Assembly: GCF_036884655.1 (NCBI RefSeq)
Contig: NC_088348.1
Coordinates: forward strand, 22,681,501 to 22,745,500
Source: Musa acuminata AAA Group
Lineage: Eukaryota; Streptophyta; Magnoliopsida; Zingiberales; Musaceae
Direction of reading: 5' to 3'
Length of the DNA stretch: 64,000 nt
Shown here: piece after piece, positions 12,686 through 25,200 of the stretch
Layout of the letters: each line of letters begins with the position of its first letter
Numbering within the stretch: the stretch's first letter is position 1
Notes under the pieces: generated by a model
Told to the model about the DNA's origin: nothing
Databases searched by the model: none
What the model saw: only the letters and a program-made list of their open reading frames with translations
Translations under genes and position numbers: made by a program

Positions 12686-15600
12686 ATGATCCTCCGGATC
12701 CGCAGCCGAGACGGCATGGAGCGCGTCACCGTGCCGGACCCTTCCACCGCCACCGTCGCCACTCTTTGCTCCCTCATCGAGTCGCATCTGGGCGTTCCCG
12801 CCACCGTCCAAACCCTCTCCCTCGATCACAACCTTCTCCTCCCCTCCAAGGCTCAGAGCCCAGCCCTCGACCCCGCTACCCCCCTCTCCTCCCTCCCCAT
12901 CGGCCACGGCTCCATAGTCTACCTGTCCTACCCTGCCGACCTCCGCCGTGCCGCCGCCGCCCCCGCGCCTCCGCCCTTCACACCCGCTGGATCCTTCGGC
13001 CGCCACAAGATGACCATCGACGACCTCATCGCCCGTCAAGTCCGCGTCGCCCGCCAGGAGTCCCCCCACTGCGACGCCGCCTCCTTCGACCGCGACGCAG
13101 CCCACGCATTCCAGCTCTACGTTGCCGACACCCTCGCCTTCGCCGTCAAGCGCGCCGGTTTCCTCTACGGCCATGTCGACCAGGCCTCCCACTCCGTCGC
13201 CATCGACTTTGTCTACGAGCCTCCCCAGCAGGGCTCTGAGGACGCGGCGGCCCTCTTCCGCGATCCTGACGAGGAGGCCCTCGTTGAGGCCATCGCTGCC
13301 GGCCTCGGCATGCGTCGGGTGGGATTTATCTTCACCCAGGCCGTCGGCCGCAAGGCCGGCACCGCCGAGTACACCATGTCCGGCCGCGAGGTCCTGCAAG
13401 CCGCCGAAATGCAGGCCGAGGGCGGCATCCCCGAGTGGGTGACCGCCGTGGTCAAGCTCGATGTTGCGGAGGACGGCGCCGCAGACGTGCACTTCGAGGC
13501 CTTCCAGATGAGCGACATCTGCGTTCGCCTCTTCAAGGAGGGATGGTTCGTGACGGAGTTCGGAGAGGATGACGACCCCAGGGTGTCGAGGATGAAGAAG
13601 GATGTGGTTGTCGGGGGCAAGGATACGAGGGAGGTTGACAACGATTTCTTCTTGGTGCCAGTCAAGATCTCCGATCACCAGGTCAGTTGGATTATACATA
13701 ATCTCTCTCTGCTTATTGGATTTCTTCATGCTTCTGACGCTCGAAATGATAAATCTTATTAGATCCAGATCTCCTTTAGTCTTTTACTATGTTCATCAGA
13801 TCATATCTTGGTTGAATCAGTTCTTTCTATGACACTAATATCAGATCTGATTGGAAGCATCCGCTTGATCTATATGGAAAGGCATCCGCTTTATCCATAT
13901 GGAAAGGAGATCCATCTCTTTTGGTTCTTAAAACCGAAATGGAAGTATCCACTTGGTCTATACGGAAAGGGAAGGTCGTAGAATCCTTCGTTCTAGCTAT
14001 TAGGAATCAGAATCCTGATTAGGTTGGTTATGGACTCTGGACTTAATTGAAAGTCTTTGGGATGAACAAACCAATATTCATCATCTCGTGCCGACCGATG
14101 GTGTCGGTCTTGGCCTGGACAAGTGTGTATCGATCGATATGAGTGTACCAAATGTTAATACGTTAGCATCGGTTTTTGAAAATTTAGCCAAAAAATGATT
14201 GAAAAATTATTGAAAAGTAAAAAACCCTTTTAATCCTTTTTTATGCTTATTTTATAGGATTTCAATTCAATTTCGATAAGAATAAAGCGCAAATGAGTGA
14301 TAAATGGTTAGTAATTGTAGGTTTTTAGGATGAGATAGCGAATTTATCTTTTTTGGATCGTTGAGGAGCAACTTTGTCTCACGATCCTCCATTTCTTCCT
14401 TGATCTTGAATCATCATATGAATTGAGATGTTAGATTATATGTCAAAAGCTTTATAATTTCAACAAATTAAGTAATAAACGAAAGCAACTTGTATATATA
14501 TGCTTCTACCACTAAAATGAACGACGAGACTCCATCTTCGGTGGTTGAGGTGCTCGATCATGTAAATTTGTATATCAATGTGATACGTATGTTGGACCCA
14601 ATCTTAAAACTGTTCCCATTGATGCATCAGCATGGTAACACTTGTTGCCTGCTTGTCATTAATGACATGTGTTCAAGGAACCTCTTGAGATAAGTATGAT
14701 TGTGGCATGTAGGGGTGGGGAGGTTGGAGTACACTAGAACTTTTGTTGTCATCACTGACTTGCTGCTCTATATCGTAAGAACGATCAGTTTTGAAAAAAA
14801 ATGATTGATTATTGTTGTACATCTTTTGTTTGTAGGATCCACCATATGAAGGTTGTGAATACAACGAGCTCATATCCATGTCTATATCATAAGGTCATAT
14901 TGCATGTGCTTTAACTTATCAATTGCCTTCCCCTTTCCTTTATTCTTGCGACTATAAACAATGCTTGGATCCTCAACCCCCATGATCTAAATATTGGGTG
15001 GCATGCGTAAAATGTTGCTCTTGCTCTTATGTCCATGCCTGAAGTAGTCGGAACCGATTATGGTGCTCAATTGAGAAAGAGAGTGAGAAAGAGTAAGTAG
15101 GAAAGAGAGGGAGAAAGAGTGTGAGCTAGGGGGAGTGAAGGAGATGAGAGAGAGGTTTTAAAAAGAGGGCAAACAACCTAAACTAGAGGTCGGACGATCA
15201 AATTGACTATTGGACCTGCATGATTTGACCCAATTGAATCGATACGATCGGAATTTGACTTGATGTAGGTCGATAACTAGTTTTGACTGCATCATGGTAC
15301 ACCTCTCGCCTGTTACATACTGCCCAAAATGGGTTGGTATGTGTACCAGTCGTCGGATAGACCGATATGTTCTGTCTGTTTTGTATCGTATCGGGTGGTA
15401 TGACCAACATTGGAACAAGCTAATATTTGTTATGGAAACTTTTTTATTATCCTGAAATCTCTAGAGGAGATTCATAGTCAGTATATGTGTTATGCGATGA
15501 GGACTGATCAGGTCATGAGTCATTGCGTAAAAGTAGGCACATTATGCAAACTCTACAAGTTCCTATTGGAAACTTTGCATATTGTATTCATGCTAATGGT

Positions 15601-17858
15601 GAATTCGTTTCATGTGTAAAACCTATTCATGCTTTGGTATTAATGTAAGATGAGCCTCAAATGAAAAAGAAAATGCAACATTTTATAAATAGATCGAAGT
15701 TCTTCTTGTACTTAGATAAACTGATTAGTATATTAAGTAAAACATTTATTGAGAGTCAGATGTTAAGATGATCACTTTTCAGGTTAAGGCACGGATGATG
15801 GTGCTTGAAGAAGCAAACAGCCAGATTCAGGCAAAGAAGAGAATGTTCAGTATACTAATTTGGTTCTACCTGGGTGTAGTACAGACTCAATATGGCGTCT
15901 AGACTTTGATGGGAAATGCCTTACCCGGAACTTCTCCAGATCTGGTTATATAGAGATTTGCAAGTTAAGATATAGGTAGATCTGAGATGAAAATGTAACC
16001 TGACTTTCATATGTTTATAAAACGAGAGGTAGATGAAAGTAATAATTAAGAAAGGCAGTGAGAAGTACAAAAGATACTAGGAGGAAAGGGGCCTGCAGGC
16101 ACAGCTGAAGTCGGATTTGCTAATAAAAGTAACATTTATTGGTTTTCTGCAGATCTTCCTCCTCGTAAAAATACTAGTTAAGCTAGACTCAGACTCTAAG
16201 TTAAATATTTTAAAAAGAAACAAAAAGGGCCTAAAATAGCTGCCTGGAAATGCTCCTAAATTGTTTAGACTAACATCTTTTCTCTAGAACTTCATGCCCG
16301 GATGATACTCTAGAATAGCAGATCTTTCAATTCTATCACCATTATCTTTTTCTCTTTTAATTTGTATGGCTATAAAATTGTTCCAGGTTTCCGAATAGAG
16401 GAGTAGGGATGCTAGCTGGTTAATATCTATCATGTCTTTATTTAGCAACACTATAAAATCTAAAAAGGTTCAGAAAAGATTCAAAATGTCAGATGACATT
16501 CAAATCAATCATTGCATGTAGCAATCTGATGTTGGAAAAATTCATGTGAAAAGCAATGAATTTCACATGACAAAAGAAACATGGACTTGAATGGATGAGC
16601 CATTATTAGAAGGATTGTAGTTTGTCTTTTCCAGATTATGAAGAATAAAGATAGTGCAACTGGCTTGCTTATGAGTATTTCATTTGAAGCACATCTCGTT
16701 TACATTCTTCCTGATCAAATTCTTCAAAATCACTCTCGTCTCTCTAGGAAGATGTGTTTATAGTCTAAGTAACTCAAATTATTAGTTGCCATTAAATTGA
16801 TCCTGAAGTTGTTTTAGTATTTAGTTCAATCAAATATAGTTATTCAAGACTTTGTCAATCAACATGGATAAGCTACAAACATTAACTTAAATGTTTTATG
16901 ACTGACAATCAAATTCTGGTCAATCTTTTATAGTTTGTCTAGACTCATCAAGTATGTTTGTCAAACTGTAATTGGAACGACACAGATATTTAACTTCCTG
17001 TTACAATTTAAGCTCATGCAACCAATGTTCGAACCTTCAATTTTCTTTAGACCTATGAAGAGACCAAAAGTAGGGTCAGTGACAAGCTTAGCTATTTGCA
17101 GAAATATTCTTGTAATTACGAATGAACTGTTAGATCATTGAAGCAAAATGGTACTGCATATGGTCATGCCAGATGTGAATCATTTGTTGTTTTTGTTCTA
17201 TTTTGATATTCACAACTGCGTTTCATGTATGCATCAAAGTAGATCTGTTTGCAATTTTTTTTGCATAATTTAGAAGTGTCCTTAAAGTTGCTGAGGTTCA
17301 AAGAATGGCCATGCTTCAGTTTTTGGAGGAAGATAATAGGAAGAGAGGTGTCTAGCACTGGTTGTAGATTTTTGATGAAGCAAACGTCATATTGTTTCTT
17401 TGACATTTGCTTTATATGCTGATTAGCCTGTTGTTTAAAACTTGATTGATTCAACTAAGATGTGGAGTGCTCACTTGCATCAGAAGCCTAGCAGTGTTAA
17501 GGTGCATTTCATTAGATCCAACAACCATCATATATGCCATTGACAATTCCACATTTTATCACTGTACGTTGATATAATTTTTATATGCTTTGATTTTCTG
17601 CAGGGGCCATTATCTTCGAGTTTTCCTATAGAGAACCGGATTACTCGAGTGACCCTCAAGGCCCTAAAGAACCACTTGGATCGGACAAAGCACCTCCCGT
17701 TTGTAAGGCGCATCTCCGATTTTCATCTGCTTCTCTTACTCGCGAGGTTCTTGGACGTAAATGCTGATGTACCAACGCTCGCTGAATGTGTGCAGAAGCA
17801 ATCATCGGTGCCAGAAGGTTATCAGCTTCTGATAGAATCCATGGCTGCTGCGTCTTGA
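12686..17858 (+). CDS. NPL4: NPL4-like protein, ubiquitin-binding cofactor of CDC48
   Basis: Two exons: 12686-13681 (332 codons, ending ...KISDHQ before GTCAGT) and 17604-17858 (84 codons and TGA, after TTTTCTGCAG). The junction is in phase 0 and gives about 416 residues, close to the Arabidopsis NPL4 proteins. The N-terminus (MILRIRSRDGMERVTV, residues 1-80) is a ubiquitin-like domain. The NPL4 domain follows, starting around HKMTIDDLIARQVRV and ending PVPEGYxLLIES. NPL4 with UFD1 recruits the CDC48/p97 ATPase to ubiquitylated clients, including ER-associated degradation substrates. Like other plant NPL4 proteins it lacks the C-terminal zinc finger of animal NPL4. Exon 1 is very GC-rich at third positions; exon 2 is not. 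The 3.9-kb intron (13682-17603) holds repeat remnants. Confidence 0.95.
13855..13965. repeat. Short imperfect repeats in NPL4 intron
   Basis: Three related units of about 25 bp containing the phrase CATCCGCTTGATCTATATGG or close variants, followed by AAAGG, occur at about 13858, 13884 and 13945. The third is degenerate and separated by unrelated sequence. No function is apparent. Confidence 0.5.
14085..15418 (-). mobile_element. Possible transposon remnant inside the NPL4 intron
   Basis: A minus-strand open stretch (15000-14673, with stops) reads as low-complexity protein: VEDPSIVYSRKNKGKGKAID, then DMSSLYSQPSYGGSY and HPYMPQSY. Basic/serine-tyrosine tails like this are seen in some plant transposase ORFs, but I cannot name the family. 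Both ends carry similar short motifs with CGATCGATATG or CGTATCGGGTGGTATG and GTACCA phrases, which also occur near 29120-29200. No clear terminal inverted repeats or target duplication were found, so this is a weak call. Confidence 0.3.
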
Positions 17859-19086
17859 AATTATATGCTGCATGTACGAGTCATACAAACCTTGTTAATT
17901 TTTCCTGTGTAGTCTCTTTCTTATGGACACTTTCATGTAGATTTACTACTTGCGATACAATTTTTTTTTAGGGTCAATTTACTTTGAGTTGGTGAACTTA
18001 AAATCTTTCTATTATGTTGATCTTTATAATTAACAACATAAAGATGATTGATTGCTTTGTCTGATATTTAACTTCATCATGTCTTCCTCTCTCATTGATT
18101 CCCAACCGTAGTTCTTTACCGTTGGGAGTCTTGATCATGTGTGCTTCTAAGATGTTAGGTGGTTCTTATATGAGTGATTCAATCATTATTGTACCTAAAA
18201 TTTATGCCAACAAATCACACTTATCATAAGTGTTGAATTATTTGTCTGCGTCTTATCACTCCACTTAAATATATTTTTCATATGCTTGGTGGGGCCATTG
18301 TTTTAGAGTTTTTCTATAGAGAGAATCCGATTCCCACTGGTAACCCTGAAAGCTCTCTATAGAACCATTTGGATCATGGAATGTGCTTCTTAGCAGCTAC
18401 GGACAAAATATGTCTAGAATAAAAATATTATGTTGAAAATTTGTATAAAGAACCATTTGGATCATGGAATATGCTCCCGTGGTTTAACCGTACTCTCTCT
18501 ATGTTGAAAATATTATTATGTTGGTCGCTAAATTACATTGTTTAGTAACCATAAGTGTTTAATTTCTTTAAATTTCGTCACCATAAGTGTTTAATTTGGC
18601 AAAGTGACAACATCAAGTAAGAAAGCGTGACAATATTTATGATCAACGACAGTGTCACTAACATCGATCACTCTACTACGTATGTCTGTCTGTCTGGTGA
18701 CAAGATGATGTATTAATATTTGGTTTGCTAAAATCTGTCACTAAAATATTTAATTACATTTAACAATGATTGATAACATTTAGGATGATGGTCAAAGCAC
18801 TATGGTGATGATAGTTCCATTTTTTTTCTTACAAAAAATACTCGCTGTAAACATGAGAGGCTTTGAATCAATACCTCCACCAACCTTCAATTTTTCCCAC
18901 AATATATGTATACTATAATAATATGATGTGATGTCACTTAAAGCGGTTCTTTTTTTTATTTCGCCAAATGTTATACAAATGAACATAAAAAAAAAAAAGC
19001 ACTGGCAAAATAGATTCTCGGTCGTCCTAAGCCTCAATTTTTATTCTCAATTAAAAATGGCATCCCCAATGTTACATACATAGATT
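17859..19086. other. Intergenic region between NPL4 and the desiccation-related gene
   Basis: The two genes converge here. It holds the NPL4 3' UTR, the decayed copies of the last NPL4 exon (18265-18485), and AT-rich sequence with a poly-A/T run near 18989-18998. No other gene is seen. Confidence 0.6.
18265..18485 (+). pseudogene. Decayed partial duplicates of the last NPL4 exon
   Basis: Positions 18292-18390 align with the start of NPL4 exon 2 (17604-17700). The shared phrases are GGGGCCATT, then AGTTTTxCTATAGAGA, then GAACCAyTTGGATC. The match extends upstream into the end of the intron (TTTTTxATATGCTT before GGGGCC). A second shorter piece near 18450-18480 repeats AAAGAACCATTTGGATCATG. 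Stops and indels make both non-coding. They look like old local duplications covering the intron end and the exon start. Confidence 0.75.
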
Positions 19087-20247
19087 CTATGCAAATTTAA
19101 GAAGCCCTTTGGCAATGGCACCATCGCCACCATTCGGCAAGAAGCCTCCGGGCGTTCCTTCATCGCCGGTGCCATAAACGATCCGAAGGATCTCCGCCGG
19201 CGTCCTCTTGTAAGCGACCGAGTTGACGTTGGCCGAGAGTACGTTGCTGTTGGTCTTGTTCTCGGCTCCCCAGCCGACGGGGACGAGAAGGCCTTCGTCT
19301 TTGACACCACAAGAAGCCAGCTTGTTCCTTAGCTCTGACACCTTCGTGGTGAACTCTGCCACTGTCAGGTTCTTGTAAGGTTGGACGACCTCATTCGCTC
19401 GCTCGTACAGTAGGGTTCTTATAACTGCATCTTGCCCAGATTCAACTGCCAACAGTCCCGCAAGAAGCTGCACCAAGTATACAGTACATCGGATACGGTT
19501 AGTGTTCTGCATCCGCTGTGTAGCTACACATAGAAGAGACGGAGATATATATATATATATATATATATAGGGAGAAGGAGAGAGAGATTAGTTGAAGGGG
19601 GATTTTACTCTCTTGGAGAGATAACCGTTGATGTTGGGGTTGGCGCCCACGTAGCCAACGAGCCCAACGTAGGGGATTACGTACGAGGCCAACAGGTAGT
19701 TGACGCTGTTGAAGTAGGGGTCGAAGGGAGGGTCTAGATGGAATCCAAAAGCGTCATCAAATATCTTGGCGAAGTGCTTGCCGCTGAGATCGATCACTGG
19801 CCTGGGGAAGCCACCCACCAACGATTTGATGGCCCTGAGAAGCGAGAACAGAATCATCGTAATGAAACACAGCAAGTACGACATATATGTATCATGCGTT
19901 ACCGACCTGAGATGACCGACTTCCTGATATCCAAACTCAGCCATGATGGCGCTGGTAACGTTATCGAGATTAGCCTTGGTGGCGCCGATGGGCGGAGGTC
20001 CGCCCATGACGAGCTCAGGGGCGACGGCGTCGAGGCCGTAGCCGAGCGCGCCGTACAAGAACCAGTCGGCCTCCATGTGTTCCAGGTTAAGCGCGAACTG
20101 CAGCAGGTCGATGTCGGTAGGGAAGATGGGGATGTTGATCAGCGGCGTCGGCACGGAGCATTTGGAAGCGGCATGTGAGAGGCCGACCAGCCCAAAAGAG
20201 ATGAGGAATAGAAAGGAGAGAGAGAGCACAGACGCGGATGCTGACAT
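19087..20247 (-). CDS. Desiccation-related protein PCC13-62-like (ferritin-like domain), secreted
   Basis: Three exons on the minus strand: 20247-19907, 19834-19609 and 19467-19087. All joins are GT-AG with correct phase, giving 315 residues, the usual family length. Residues 1-26 (MSASASVL...GLSHA) form a signal peptide with a hydrophobic core, so the product probably enters the secretory pathway. The ferritin-like domain begins DIDLLQFALNLEHMEADWF and contains the E and H residues of a helical bundle (NLEHMEADW, FGYQEVGHLR). The C-terminal half has the family motif GLLAVESGQDAVIR and ends in a glycine-rich GGDGAIAKGLLKF. The family is named from a Craterostigma dehydration-induced protein; its biochemical role is not established. 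The first intron is only 72 bp; the second contains an (AT)n run at about 19547-19568. Confidence 0.94.
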
Positions 20248-20310
20248 GGCGGGTGTCACGGTAGTGCTGTGTGCTGGCTGCTGCTGAGGGACCGTGGGTT
20301 GTTTGCTCCT

Positions 20311-20320
20311 CCATTTATAG
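20311..20320 (-). promoter_or_regulatory. TATA box of the desiccation-related gene
   Basis: The minus strand reads CTATAAATGG 64 bp upstream of the ATG at 20247. This is a good match to the plant TATA consensus and leaves room for a short 5' UTR. An ACGT core lies upstream at about 20343-20346, but one such core is not enough to claim abscisic-acid control. Confidence 0.6.
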
Positions 20321-22243
20321 AGCGCTAATGGAGGATTGGCGTTACGTCGATTGATCGGACGCAATGGTCATTCCCTATTACGACACACAGTGTGAAGGGA
20401 ATATATAGATGTTTGCTTAGGAAAGAAATTGTTTGGACATATTACGATCTTCATAGGAGGAGGAGATGTGGCAAGTTACTGCTTATAACCCCAAATTATC
20501 TCGTTCATACATCATTCTGGATAACACTCATATCTTCGGTATAATTTTAGACAACATAAGGAATGAATACTTAGATAATAAGATTGGTTCTTTCTCCATC
20601 ATCACATAATAAGGAAGTGGTGGTCGGTGGTCTTCTTCTCTCTCTAGGAATGAATCACTCGTCTTCACCTTATGCATGCGTCAGGAACAGGAATGGGATA
20701 TTGTGTCGCCTCCTGTCCATTATTTATCATTACCTACAAAACTTTTCCATTTTAAAGCACACCTCGACGATGGCAGAAAAATGATTTAGGATAGAATAAA
20801 CAATGGTGGTTTATGGATGATGGATTGAATTCTAAGAGCGATACATGGAGACTCGGATCTTCATTCTGATTAGCTTTTATATCAATGTCATGTCCGCTGA
20901 TATCTTACGATGTTTGCTTTTCTTATAAGGAAACAAAGAACATCTTTGCCTCTAAATGCTCCGATTGCATCACCATCATAAAAATTCCTTACCATCTATC
21001 TCTAGAAAGCATAAATAGAAGAAAAAAAAGTGAAATTAGTACACTATCAGTGCACATTTAAAACGAGATAAAAATGAATGAAAAAGCTTATTTAATCAGT
21101 CAATTGATAAAGGTGTAGTCATGATAATCGAATCAAATGAACTGCTTTCTCATCCTGGTAGGCCATTGCTTCAGAAAAAAAACAAAAAGAACTTCAACAC
21201 TCCTCTATGATCTATTGAAGAACTGCAGAGGTCCTTGAATGGAATATCACAATTCAGTCGGTTGTCACGGTCCACACGAGAGCATCCCAACGAAGCCTAC
21301 TGAGCCGCAGGACAGCGATGCCACAGGCAGCTGGTGGGAAGGGGACGGAGAAAGGTGACTGCCAGATTCCAGCATTTGCCTGATCCATGGAAGCTTTTGA
21401 GAGCTTTCTGTCTTGATGGGGAGTATGCTGTTGGCTTGGACTTTGACTGGGCGGAGCAACCCAAACCGTCTGCTGCTCTGCTACCGCTGCTCCATTCTGC
21501 AGTGACGAATGGTCTTCGGAGAGTAAACTAGCAGATGAAGACAAGTTCAAACGGAGATCACGTGGAAGATGTAGTCTCGCATGACCTCATTTCAGTACAG
21601 TGTCACCTCAACAGAGTGTGAGACGATGTCGGTAGTCAGTCTTACGTGGTCTGACTGAACCCACTCGTATTGCGGGTCGGATCGGGTTACATCACCCGGT
21701 CCATCTACTCCATGTAGGATCCGAATCCACACACTCCCAAGTCTTCCGTTTGACCTCCTCCGCCGCCGCTTTGCGCTGCCACTCTTTCCGTTACCGTCTC
21801 TCTCCTATTTAACAGTGAAGTAATTCTGAATACATTACTGGAACTTCATACCGTCGTCTTTGCTCTTGTCTTCCGCAAAGCAACTTACCGGTTGGTGTAA
21901 AGTATAAACAAAAACCAAACTGGATATTACCTTGGATCTATTTGCCTTTGTTTGCGCGAATCAGCATACCGCTTTGTATCCCCTGCTCGTCTTCTTCCTA
22001 TTTATGATTGCCCTTGTTTTTCTAATGTATCTTTTCAACCTTCTCCTCGCTTCCCAAGCCGGCATCTTTTTCTCCGCACACAACAAAACATCGAATTAGA
22101 ACCCGGGAAACGACGAGCCCCAACCCTAAAACCAGGGCGCTCCCGTCGCCGGAGCTCCGATCGAGCCGCCGGTTATCCCTCCTCGGGTTCTCCTTTTCCT
22201 CTACCTCCGGGCGGCGGCTGCGGCGGCGGTGATGAGCTAAGCT
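20321..22243. other. Shared upstream region between two divergent genes
   Basis: About 1.9 kb separates the start of the desiccation-related gene (minus) from the start of the kinase gene (plus). The right part (about 21700-22243) is GC- and CT-rich and represents the kinase 5' UTR and promoter. Open frames at 21254-21550 and 21952-22263 show no protein family. No transposon is recognised. Confidence 0.5.
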
Positions 22244-25200
22244 ATGGGTTGCATCCTCGCTAAAGAGGCCTCCCCCCTCCCCACGCCCTCCTCCCTCGGC
22301 AGCCGCCGGCGGGAGAAGGATCGCACTGTCGCCCCCGTCGCTTCCGGCCGCAAGTCCCAGGCCACGCTGCCCAGGAACGAGACCGTCGTCGATGCCTCTG
22401 CGACCGTCACCGACGTCGCCACCCGGCAGGAAGATGCGGAACGGCCGGCAGGGAAACGTCCGGCGCGGCGTCGGCGGCAGAGGCCCGAACCGAGGCTGAG
22501 CAACCCTCCCGATCACGTCCACGGCGAGCTGGTGGCCGCCGGGTGGCCCTCCTGGCTATCCAATGTCGCTGGGGAGGCCATCAAGGGCTGGACGCCCCGA
22601 CGCGCCGACACCTTCGAGAAGATCGACAAGGCTAGCTTCCACCTTTACTTCGGCGGTCTCTACCTGTTTGCCTGTTTCAGTGAGGTTTTGCTACTAAAAC
22701 CAGCACTTTTTGTTGTGATATAGATTGGGCAAGGGACCTACAGTAACGTTTACAAGGCTAGGGACATGTTGACGGGTAAAATCGTGGCTCTGAAGAAGGT
22801 CAGGTTCGATAATATGGAGCCAGAGAGTGTGAAATTTATGGCAAGGGAGATCCTTATTTTACGAAGGTTGGATCACCCTAATGTGGTGAAACTGGAAGGT
22901 CTAGTGACTTCCAGGATGACTTGCAGTTTGTACTTGGTGTTCGAGTATATGGAGCACGACCTTGCTGGTCTAGCTGCGAGTCCCACGATTAAGTTTACCG
23001 AGCCTCAGGTTGGTTTTTCAAGATATATCCACTCTATTCACCTCTTAGATGTATCATCTTTCTCATGCCGGGTTTCTGAATTTGTGCTTGGGCAGGTGAA
23101 GTGTTATATGCACCAATTATTGTCAGGATTGGAGCACTGTCACAATAATGGTGTGCTGCACCGAGACATTAAGGGTTCCAATCTCCTGATTGATAATGAA
23201 GGGTTACTTAAGATCGCAGACTTTGGCCTAGCTACGTTCTTTGATCCTAACCATAAGCATCCAATGACTAGCCGGGTGGTCACTCTGTGGTACCGGGCAC
23301 CAGAGCTTCTCTTGGGAGCCACTGACTATGGTGTGGGTATAGATCTTTGGAGTGCAGGCTGCATTTTAGCAGAGTTGTTAGCCGAAAAACCTATTATGCC
23401 TGGGAGGACTGAGGTAATTGGTTGATTTCATGCTATGCAACGTCCAAATTTCCACATGGTACATGACAATAACTTCTGAGGAAGAAGCCATAAAAAGTTT
23501 ATTGTTTTCCCTTTATTTGGTATTTAACTATCTTTCGGTATATCATTGCCGATACAGAAAGATGATAATATAAAGAACATGTTATATACTGATTAGGAAT
23601 TTAAGGTGTATTTATCCACATATACAGGTTACGTTTTGGCTCTATTGAGCTAAAGGTACCTGTGTGAGAGTGATGGTAGGCTTGATGATGGTAGATGATG
23701 AACAATTTGTAGAGAAAATTGATGTAATCAATATTCTGATGAGAGTCATATATTCTTGTGTTACATCTACTGAAATCATTGTTGTAATAGATTTGTTAAA
23801 CCAAGGTGTGATAATCAGCAATAGATATTTGCTAGAAGAAAACATGGTGATCAGAAACATGATTTGTGATGGCAAATTTAGAATGTTTGCCATAACAAAG
23901 GATATAGGCTTTGTTGAAGTGCTTAACACAGTTTTGAAGGTAAAATCCTGACAAGAATGCAAGTCTAGAATTGTCTTTACCAAAAAGAGAGGATGCGAAG
24001 AGCACAGTTGAGAAGCCAAGCCAAAAGATTGAGGATCATATGGAATTGGCTAGTTGTGGCCAAATTTAGGTTACAATTAAAAAAAGAGATGATAAACATT
24101 TTATTGAAGTTTGAGCAAGTCAAATTGAAGTGATGAATCAGGGATCTGTTTAAGTTTCCTTTCTATGGTCTGATCGAGATAACATAAAATGCACAGGCAG
24201 ATGGGTACATATGTGCTTCTAGGATTTGTTAATAGTATAAGGCAAGACAAGGAATCAGTGGAAGTATGATATTATAGCTCAGTTCCATGAACACAGAATT
24301 GTAGTTCCTGTCGACTGATCCTTCCAAAAGATTCCCTTTGTGTGAAGAAAAACATGTTGACATGATATACCTGGTTCACCATAGCTCGATCAAGTATTGG
24401 TTGGCGATACCCAATTTTCAAAGTATTGTTCTCATGCAAGAAGTTGCAAAATCATCTGAAGATAACCCATCTGTTATGATGACTAACCAGAAGCAAGCAA
24501 CTTCTGGGAAGTAGTGAGGGGTAATTTGGAAGTGAAGATAGTCTAAATATTTGGCTAAGAGTGACCAAGATCAAACCAAAAAATATAGAGAACATTTTGA
24601 AGCATGGTTGGCCATAAAATATGTTGGACTTGATGTGTAAATTGGGACATGAGATATGATTCATAAAAGTTGATCAAAAGAAAAAGATTATAAGATAAAA
24701 CAAATTACAATGTTCTTCATTGTAAGTCGAGATACATTAATGTGGGTTTCGATATATATTTTCTGATTGCATCCTTTTTCTTCTTACATTATAGTTGAGG
24801 GTGGAGAGATCCAATTATACATGATAATCTTATGAAATGAACTATTTTAGATTGAATTCTTCTATCAGCAATGCAGCATTTTCTGGTCTTAAAAGGTAGC
24901 ATTGTACAAATTATTCTGTCTGGGATGAAAATTCAATCTCAGAAGGACTAGATAGGCTTGCATCTCTAGTGGACTTGTTTCTAAAAGCATTCAATAAACA
25001 TTTCTAGGTATACCCTTCTCTGTGAAAACCTGACGGACAATGGGGCCTGTTAGAAAAATGTGCAAACAATTCTGAGATTGACTCTGGATGTTTGTACATT
25101 TTCTTGATCCTTTATTGGATTGTGCTCTTGCTTTCTCCTACTTCTAGGTAATTTTAGCTGTAGTCTGACTATATCAATCACCTTTGAGGGGCTATAGTTT

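Noticed and set aside
12650..13729. A 359-codon open frame on the minus strand opposite NPL4 exon 1
   Set aside because: It is the shadow of a GC-rich exon: the plus-strand frame is clearly NPL4 and joins in phase to exon 2, while the minus frame is Gly/Glu/Val-rich with no family match.
15783..15900. An acceptor-like TTTTCAG followed by an open stretch (VKARMMVLEEANSQIQAKKR) in the NPL4 intron
   Set aside because: Inserting it would break the exact NPL4 join (SDHQ to GPLSSSFP), and it matches no known domain. It may be a captured fragment but is not supported as an exon.
23664..23951. A 95-codon open frame inside kinase intron 3
   Set aside because: It lies between well-defined kinase exons, has no family signature and is not flanked by good splice sites in phase.
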